9,935 nt of DNA from Victivallales bacterium (GTDB lineage Bacteria; Verrucomicrobiota; Lentisphaeria; Oligosphaerales; Oligosphaeraceae), in contig JAFYIW010000245.1 in NCBI GenBank assembly GCA_017538465.1, forward strand, positions 1-9,935, written 5' to 3'. Below the pieces are notes generated by a model that made no database searches, was not told the DNA's origin, and was given only the letters and a program-made list of their open reading frames with translations. Of this stretch, positions 4,860 to 9,935 are shown one piece after another (position 1 is the stretch's first letter; every line of letters begins with the position of its first letter). The translations under genes were made by a program, and so were the position numbers.

Positions 4860-7256
4860 ATGAAACCACGGCAATCCAAAGTCACCAACATCACGACGAA
4901 GTCAGAGCCTCCTCCCGGCGAGGATTCCTCCTCTTCTGTCGAGGCCGCACCGTCCCTTCCCATAGAGTCCACCGTGGGTCTCACGGAGGAACAGAAAAGC
5001 GAACTTGCCCATAAGCGAGTTGTCCGGGACATCCAGGCCAAGACCCGTGCGTGCATGAACCATGCCGTGCGCGTGCGCCTCAAGAACTACCGCATCGCCT
5101 GGAAAAAATATTGGCCGTTGCTGCCGGTTTTCCTGGCAACCTGGCTTATTGGCGCCATCTGCTTGATGCCGCGTCATTTTCTGCCGTCTGACGCAACGGT
5201 GGTCGCCATCCGGGTCTCCAGTCTCGGCGCTTTCCAGGAGCATCTGACCGACCTCGGCGCCCTGCCGGAGGCCGCCGGCCTCAGCGTCCCGCTGCAAAAG
5301 CTGCTTGGCGATGAAAAGCGGCGCCAAATGCTATCCGGCCAATGGGCGCTTCGCCTGGAACAGGGGATACGGCCTGACGAGCTGCCGCCCGCGATCACGG
5401 AGCAAATCGGCGATTCCTTTTCATCGCTCATCGTCCATGATGACGGGGACTGGCCCAACGGGCACTTTCACGGATACTCCAGCCCCATTCTGCCGCTGAC
5501 TTTGTCGGCGGCGGCCTCTCTGACGGCCCGGCAGTTCTGCGCCGACCTGTCTCATCCCGAACTTGAGGAAGAGCTAAGCCAGCTGCTTCGCGACATCGGG
5601 CAGCCAAGCATCCAATACAGCGAGGAACTCACCCGGGAATTCCTCCGGCACAATCCTCCCAAGCCGCTGCAGCTCTCCAACCGTGCCCCTCTGCTGGGGC
5701 AGGATTCGCGGCTTCATCAAATCTATCGTCCACAGCCGTCATACTGGCATGCCTTCACCTGGAGCAACATCCGTCACGCCCTGGGGAGCCGCTCCTTTCA
5801 TGTCAATGTCCTGGTTCTGCTTGCCTTCCTGATCGCCTTCAGCGCGGTCGTCTATGTCATCCATGTGGACCACGTCACGGAATTGCGGCGCCATGTCCTC
5901 CTGGGCCTTCTCCTCTGCATGGAGTTCATTTCGGTATATATTTGCGCCAACTACATCAGTTCCCACTATGAGGTCCCGTTGCCATTGCTGCTTTCCTGCC
6001 TGCCGCTGGCTTTCTTCCCGGACATCATCGGCAATCTGCTTAACGAGCGTCTGGCCATCGTCACCGCCGTGCTGATGGCCATGCTGCTTCCTCTGCAGCT
6101 CAACCTGCCAAGCGAACACTTCCCGCTCTTTTATTTTTCCATCCTGGTCACCTTGACCGCGGTTTTATGCTTCAGGCAAATCAACCGTCGAATGGAATTC
6201 CTGACCCGCGGGCTGATCTATGGCCTGGCTTTGACCGGCGCGGAATTGCTGTTTCTGCTCAGCGAATCCCGACCGCTCTCCGGAAAAGACTTTCTCATTG
6301 AGATTGTCTTCATGCTTGCCAGCAGTCTTGCCAACGGTGTCCTGAACGGCATTTTCTGCATCCTCTGCATGAGCGTCCTGGAGGTGCTTTTCCGCCTTCC
6401 AACCGCCCTCAGCCTCACGGAGATCAGCAATCTGGATTCCCCCCTGATGGAACGTCTTCGCCAAGAGGCCCCGGGCACCTACGAGCACTCCATAGCCGTG
6501 GCCGCACTATCCGTCAGCGGCGCGCACACCATCGGCGCCAATGCCAAATTGGCATACGCGATGGCCCTATACCACGACATCGGCAAACTTTATTCCCCTG
6601 AGCACTTCACGGAGAACCTCCAGAATGGCGAAACCACTCCGCATCTGCGCCATACTCCGGAAGACAGCTGCGAGTATCTGCGCGAGCACGCGCGGTTCGG
6701 CCTCCGGCTGGCCCGCCAATACCATCTTCCCAGCCTGCTCTATCCTGCCATTCTGCAACACCACGGCAACACAATCATGGCCTCTTTCTACAACCAGGCA
6801 TGCCGGCAGGCGGCCGAGCAGGGGCTTCCGGCGCCACCGGCGGAAAAGTTCCGCTATGACCAGCAGCCGCCCTCCTCGCGTGAAGTCGCACTCATCATGC
6901 TGGCCGACTCCTGCGAGGCGGCCACCCGTTCACTCACTCACCGCAAGCGCGACAGTGCGGCGGAAGCGCAGCGGCTGGCCGAAATGGAAGAGGAGGTGCG
7001 GCGGCAAAATCCCAACGCGTCGCGTCAGGAAATAACAACCTTATACGAGCAGTACCTCAGCAACGAGGAGTCCGCCGCAAACGCCGCCTTCCGCACCCAG
7101 CTTGCGCAGCGCGTCACAGCCGTCATTCTGGGAAAACTGAATGACGGTCAGTTCAACCAGGTCGATTTGACGACGCGCCAGCTTGCCATGCTTGCGGAGA
7201 CCTTTGTCGTGACCCTGCTCGACAAAAACCATACCCGGCTGGAGTACCGGTCATAG
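4860..7256 (+). CDS. pgpH: 7TM-HD membrane phosphodiesterase, PgpH-like (cyclic di-AMP hydrolase family)
   Basis: The family (7TMR-HD, PgpH/YqfF) hydrolyses c-di-AMP at the inner face of the membrane. The 798-residue product has a polar N-terminal stretch of about 80 residues, one transmembrane helix (about 85-103), an extracytoplasmic domain (about 105-312), several membrane helices between about 315 and 512, and a cytosolic HD domain. Catalytic motifs are intact: EAPGTYEHS with His543, YHDIGKL with His572-Asp573, TPH with His595, His610, and QHHGNT with His634-His635; VALIMLADSCEAATRSL at 676-692 carries the late Asp683. Residues about 693-748 form a charged helical insertion that I do not recall in typical members, before the usual end (LNDGQFNQVDLT to HTRLEY). 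ybeY follows after 19 bases, an arrangement common in other bacteria. No Shine-Dalgarno sequence; a structured leader precedes it. Confidence 0.93.
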   Translation: MKPRQSKVTNITTKSEPPPGEDSSSSVEAAPSLPIESTVGLTEEQKSELAHKRVVRDIQAKTRACMNHAVRVRLKNYRIAWKKYWPLLPVFLATWLIGAICLMPRHFLPSDATVVAIRVSSLGAFQEHLTDLGALPEAAGLSVPLQKLLGDEKRRQMLSGQWALRLEQGIRPDELPPAITEQIGDSFSSLIVHDDGDWPNGHFHGYSSPILPLTLSAAASLTARQFCADLSHPELEEELSQLLRDIGQPSIQYSEELTREFLRHNPPKPLQLSNRAPLLGQDSRLHQIYRPQPSYWHAFTWSNIRHALGSRSFHVNVLVLLAFLIAFSAVVYVIHVDHVTELRRHVLLGLLLCMEFISVYICANYISSHYEVPLPLLLSCLPLAFFPDIIGNLLNERLAIVTAVLMAMLLPLQLNLPSEHFPLFYFSILVTLTAVLCFRQINRRMEFLTRGLIYGLALTGAELLFLLSESRPLSGKDFLIEIVFMLASSLANGVLNGIFCILCMSVLEVLFRLPTALSLTEISNLDSPLMERLRQEAPGTYEHSIAVAALSVSGAHTIGANAKLAYAMALYHDIGKLYSPEHFTENLQNGETTPHLRHTPEDSCEYLREHARFGLRLARQYHLPSLLYPAILQHHGNTIMASFYNQACRQAAEQGLPAPPAEKFRYDQQPPSSREVALIMLADSCEAATRSLTHRKRDSAAEAQRLAEMEEEVRRQNPNASRQEITTLYEQYLSNEESAANAAFRTQLAQRVTAVILGKLNDGQFNQVDLTTRQLAMLAETFVVTLLDKNHTRLEYRS

Positions 7257-7275
7257 AGAAGCCAATAGCCATGCC

Positions 7276-7776
7276 ATGAGACTCACGCTCGCCAAGATGA
7301 CTTCCCTACGGGGACTCCATGACCTACAGCGGATGCTGGCCGCGCTGCAATTCGCCCTGCCCGCAACCGGTCTGCCCGCCGACGCGCCGGGGCGCATTGA
7401 CCTGATTCTGGTCACCCGTCCCCGCATGACTCTTCTCAACGGCCTCCACCTGCATCATCCGGGCGCAACGGATGTCATCACCTATGACCTGCGCGGGGGC
7501 TTCACCCTTTGGGACTCATCCGAAGAGCCGCTTTGGGCGGAAATCTACATCTGCCCCGCCGTGGCCTTTGAACAGGCTCCCCTATATGGCGAGACGCCGT
7601 CCCGCGAACTCTTCCGCTATGCGATTCATGGCCTGCTGCATCTTGCCGGAGAAGACGACCTGACCCCGGCCTCCCTGAAGGCCATGCGCCAGGCCGAGGC
7701 GCGGGCATTGTCCGCCGCAGAGGCACGCTTCAGTCTCGAAGGCTTCCTGTCCTCCCCGCTTCCGCCGTCGCGATGA
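7276..7776 (+). CDS. ybeY: Endoribonuclease YbeY (rRNA maturation factor), variant zinc site
   Basis: YbeY is a small metal-dependent RNase needed for 16S rRNA 3'-end maturation and ribosome quality control. This 166-residue product keeps the family frame: LLNGLHLHHPGATDVITYDL at 53-72, WAEIYICPAVAFEQA at 87-101, and the metal motif HGLLHLAGEDD at 118-128. The first two zinc ligands, His118 and His122, are present, but the third position holds Asp128 instead of the usual His. The conserved Arg of the E. coli enzyme (Arg59) aligns with Leu59. From memory, Bacteroidetes YbeY proteins show the same Leu and Asp, so this is probably a lineage-type variant and not a dead enzyme. The ATG at 7276 is chosen because the ATG at 7271 runs straight into a stop. 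The gene sits between pgpH and a corC-like gene and shares an ATGA overlap with the latter. Confidence 0.88.
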   Translation: MRLTLAKMTSLRGLHDLQRMLAALQFALPATGLPADAPGRIDLILVTRPRMTLLNGLHLHHPGATDVITYDLRGGFTLWDSSEEPLWAEIYICPAVAFEQAPLYGETPSRELFRYAIHGLLHLAGEDDLTPASLKAMRQAEARALSAAEARFSLEGFLSSPLPPSR

Positions 7777-9104
7777 CTTCCTGTTCCACCATCTGCTTTC
7801 TCATCGGCATCCTGCTGACGCCGTTTGCCGGCTTTTTGGCGCTCGGAGCCATGAAGATGGAAACCTTTTCCCGCGCCCGGCTCCGCAAACTCCGCGAGTC
7901 CAACAAGGATCAGGCCGAGGCATTGGAAAAGCTCCTTCCGGTTCTTCCGCGCCTTCGCCTCTGCAATCACCTGGAACTCCTGTTTGCCATAGCCGCCACC
8001 ATAGCCTGCTTTACCCTGTGGCATCTGAACAGCGGCCTCCCCCATTCCGTCCGCTGGGCCATCCTGACAGCCCTTTTCCTGGCCACTTATCTGACAGTCC
8101 AGGCATTGGACATGGCGCTATCCCTGCGCTGGTCCGCGCTGGTCCTCCGCCTGGCTGGGCTGCTGGCCTATCCTGTCCTGTATTGCTTCGCCTTTCTCAT
8201 CTATCCCCTGGGAGCGCTGGAACAGCACATTCAGCACGCCACCGGCGACGAGAACAACGCACAGGTCACCGCAGAGGATGAAATCCTGTCTCTGGTCGAG
8301 GAGGACGCACAGGCGCATCCAGACCTGGCCCCTTCGGCCGCCACTCCCGTAAATGACCTGGAGATTGATGAAAAACGCATGCTGAACGGAGTCATCAATC
8401 TTGACAAGACCCTTGTCCACGAGATCATGACGCCGCGGGTGGACATCGACGCGATCGAGGAACAGCTCTCCGTCGCCGAAGCCAAAAAGGCCTTCTCCGC
8501 CAGTGGACATAGCCGCATCCCCCTCATCTCCAAATCTGTTGACGCCATCATCGGCATTCTTTACGCCAAAGATTTCCTGGACGAGGAACATCTTTCCCGC
8601 ATCTCCTCTCTAAAGGAATTGGCGCACCCGCCAGTCTTCATTCCCGACACCAAGAACGTCAGCGACCTGCTGGAGGAGTTCCGCGCCAAGCACCTCCACC
8701 TGGCAGTCGTGCTGGACGAATATGGCGGCACCGCCGGCATCGTCACCTTCGAGGACATCCTGGAGGAGATCGTCGGCGAAATCCAGGACGAGTTCGACCG
8801 TGACGAGGTCCCCGCCAACCGCAACACCCCGCAGGCGGATGGCAGCATGGTCGCCGACGCGCGCATGACCATCTGGGAACTAAACCAGCTCATGGACATG
8901 GAAATTTCCGAAGAGGAAGGCTACGACACCCTGGGCGGCTATATTATGGCGACATTGGGCCGCATTCCCCAGTCTGGCGAACATCTGGAAACCGAAGAAC
9001 TGAGCATCGACATTCTAGCCGCCTCGCCGCGACGGCTGGACACGGTGAAGATCCGCCGCCGCGACGGGCGAACGCCTTCTGCGGCCACCTCCCATCAAGC
9101 ATGA
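7773..9104 (+). CDS. CorC/HlyC-type membrane protein: DUF21 (CNNM) domain, two CBS domains, CorC_HlyC domain
   Basis: The 443-residue product has a membrane-embedded N-terminal part with hydrophobic segments at about 5-25, 68-86, 95-112 and 122-147. A basic segment between the first two (FSRARLRKL) is typical of DUF21/CNNM proteins. A CBS pair follows: HEIMTPRVDIDAI to YAKDFLDE at about 216-272, and VVLDEYGGTAGIVTFEDILE to about 340. The last part, about 357-428, fits the CorC_HlyC accessory domain (TLGGYIMATLGRIPQSGE). Members are linked to magnesium or cobalt efflux and membrane ion homeostasis; the CBS pair usually senses adenine nucleotides. The DUF21 part is divergent and somewhat short, so transport activity is uncertain. 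The start overlaps the ybeY stop by 4 bases (ATGA), which suggests translational coupling, and ybeY next to a corC-like gene is a common order. Confidence 0.9.
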   Translation: MTSCSTICFLIGILLTPFAGFLALGAMKMETFSRARLRKLRESNKDQAEALEKLLPVLPRLRLCNHLELLFAIAATIACFTLWHLNSGLPHSVRWAILTALFLATYLTVQALDMALSLRWSALVLRLAGLLAYPVLYCFAFLIYPLGALEQHIQHATGDENNAQVTAEDEILSLVEEDAQAHPDLAPSAATPVNDLEIDEKRMLNGVINLDKTLVHEIMTPRVDIDAIEEQLSVAEAKKAFSASGHSRIPLISKSVDAIIGILYAKDFLDEEHLSRISSLKELAHPPVFIPDTKNVSDLLEEFRAKHLHLAVVLDEYGGTAGIVTFEDILEEIVGEIQDEFDRDEVPANRNTPQADGSMVADARMTIWELNQLMDMEISEEEGYDTLGGYIMATLGRIPQSGEHLETEELSIDILAASPRRLDTVKIRRRDGRTPSAATSHQA

Positions 9105-9935
9105 TTCAGACCATTGTCATCATCGCGGTCGTCCTGGCCATGCTCGCCTTTGAGCGAACCCTGGTCCTGACCATCACCAGCAATCCCCGATGCCAGAGCT
9201 TCATCCGGCATCATTTCTGGCTGCACCCCAACGGCATCTCCTGCCTCCGCATCCCCCAGGGGCTCATCGCCATCCTCTTTGCCGAAAGCGGCCGATGGGG
9301 CTGGGCAATTCTCTGGTTCGCCTTCTGGATGATCACCGACCTGACGGACGGCACCATCGCACGCAAATGCGACCTGGCCACCTCAACCGGAGAATGGCTT
9401 GACCCGCTGGCCGACAAATGCATGACGTTCCCTCCGCTTTTCTATCTTGCGTTCGGCTCCAGCCCCAACGTGGTCTCCCCGCACCTGCCTGTCAGCTGGA
9501 TGCTGCTCTACTGCGCATTGGACATCGTCGGACAGTTCTCCCGCCTGTTCTGCCAAAAGAAGGCGGCCAATTCCTTCGGGAAGGCCAAGACTGCGCTGGT
9601 GACCATTCTCATCTCCATCCTTGCCTTCTACCAATTCTGCCTCACGCAGAATCATCCGCTCTTCCCGCCACTGACCTCCCTGACCTCGATGGTGGTGACC
9701 CGCCTGATGCAGGCCTGCACCATCCTCGCCTTTCTGTCGCTGTACTGCAAGGTCGTTCCCAGCAACTGGTACGCGAACAGCCTGACCTTCCTGAATTTTC
9801 TGTGCGGCATCTTCGCCATTGCCATCGCCTGGATGCCCCAGCGCTTCCCGAACAACCACATCCTGGCGTTCATCCTCATCTTCCTGGGCCAGTTCTTTGA
9901 CCTCTTCGACGGGAGAATGGCGCGCAAATACGGCT
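9101..9935 (+). CDS. pgsA: Tandem CDP-alcohol phosphatidyltransferase: PgsA-like domain followed by PssA-like domain (3' end outside window)
   Basis: The visible 278 residues hold one complete and one partial CDP-alcohol phosphatidyltransferase domain. The first (about 40-215) carries the signature Asp80-xx-Asp83-Gly-xx-Ala-Arg-x8-Gly97-xxx-Asp101-xxx-Asp105 and, at 160-165, GKAKTA, the GKxKT motif of phosphatidylglycerophosphate synthases. The second begins at about residue 224 with NSLTFLNFLCGIFAI, typical of phosphatidylserine synthase N-termini, and reaches FFDLFDGRMARKYG (Asp267, Asp270, Gly271, Ala274, Arg275) before the window ends. If both are active, one membrane protein would make phosphatidylglycerophosphate and phosphatidylserine from CDP-diacylglycerol. 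A hydrophobic helix at 1-15 precedes the first domain. The ATG overlaps the stop of the CorC-like gene by 4 bases, so it belongs to the same operon. The substrates of each half are inferred from motif resemblance. Confidence 0.85.
   Translation, partial: MIQTIVIIAVVLAMLAFERTLVLTITSNPRCQSFIRHHFWLHPNGISCLRIPQGLIAILFAESGRWGWAILWFAFWMITDLTDGTIARKCDLATSTGEWLDPLADKCMTFPPLFYLAFGSSPNVVSPHLPVSWMLLYCALDIVGQFSRLFCQKKAANSFGKAKTALVTILISILAFYQFCLTQNHPLFPPLTSLTSMVVTRLMQACTILAFLSLYCKVVPSNWYANSLTFLNFLCGIFAIAIAWMPQRFPNNHILAFILIFLGQFFDLFDGRMARKYG

Overview
The window is a gene-dense, GC-rich stretch of a bacterial chromosome. Seven consecutive protein genes and one cut-off upstream gene all read left to right, with only two non-coding gaps, each under 300 bases. 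No RNA genes, insertion sequences, CRISPR arrays or prophage genes are visible. The organism is probably an uncultured or little-studied member of the PVC group (Lentisphaerae, Kiritimatiellae or Verrucomicrobia-like). This is an inference from three things: a YbeY of the type I remember from Bacteroidetes-like lineages, the near absence of Shine-Dalgarno sequences, and mixed gene affinities. It is not proven.

Left part (1-2945): the tail of a single-pass membrane protein is followed after 7 bases by a 585-residue protein that joins a soluble FtsK/SpoIIIE-like motor to a complete HisE (phosphoribosyl-ATP pyrophosphatase) domain. The motor has altered Walker A and Walker B residues. hisG (ATP phosphoribosyltransferase, long form) follows directly. 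HisG makes phosphoribosyl-ATP and HisE hydrolyses it, so the first two steps of histidine synthesis lie side by side. Both resemble the actinobacterial hisE-hisG pair.

Middle (2946-4859): a 201-base spacer holds a perfect 10-bp inverted repeat and an unusual degenerate array with 7-base periodicity that runs almost to the start codon of an M18-family metallo-aminopeptidase. A 261-base spacer after that gene ends in a GC-rich structured leader.

Right part (4860-9935): a tight operon encodes a PgpH-like 7TM-HD phosphodiesterase (c-di-AMP turnover), YbeY (rRNA maturation endonuclease), a CorC/CNNM-type membrane protein with CBS domains, and a protein that carries a PgsA-like CDP-alcohol phosphatidyltransferase domain followed by the start of a second, PssA-like one. 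The last two junctions are 4-base ATGA overlaps. The theme is membrane and envelope homeostasis plus ribosome maturation.

The most notable observations are the FtsK-HisE fusion with a degenerate ATPase site, the apparent PgsA-PssA double enzyme, and the heptanucleotide-periodic leader.
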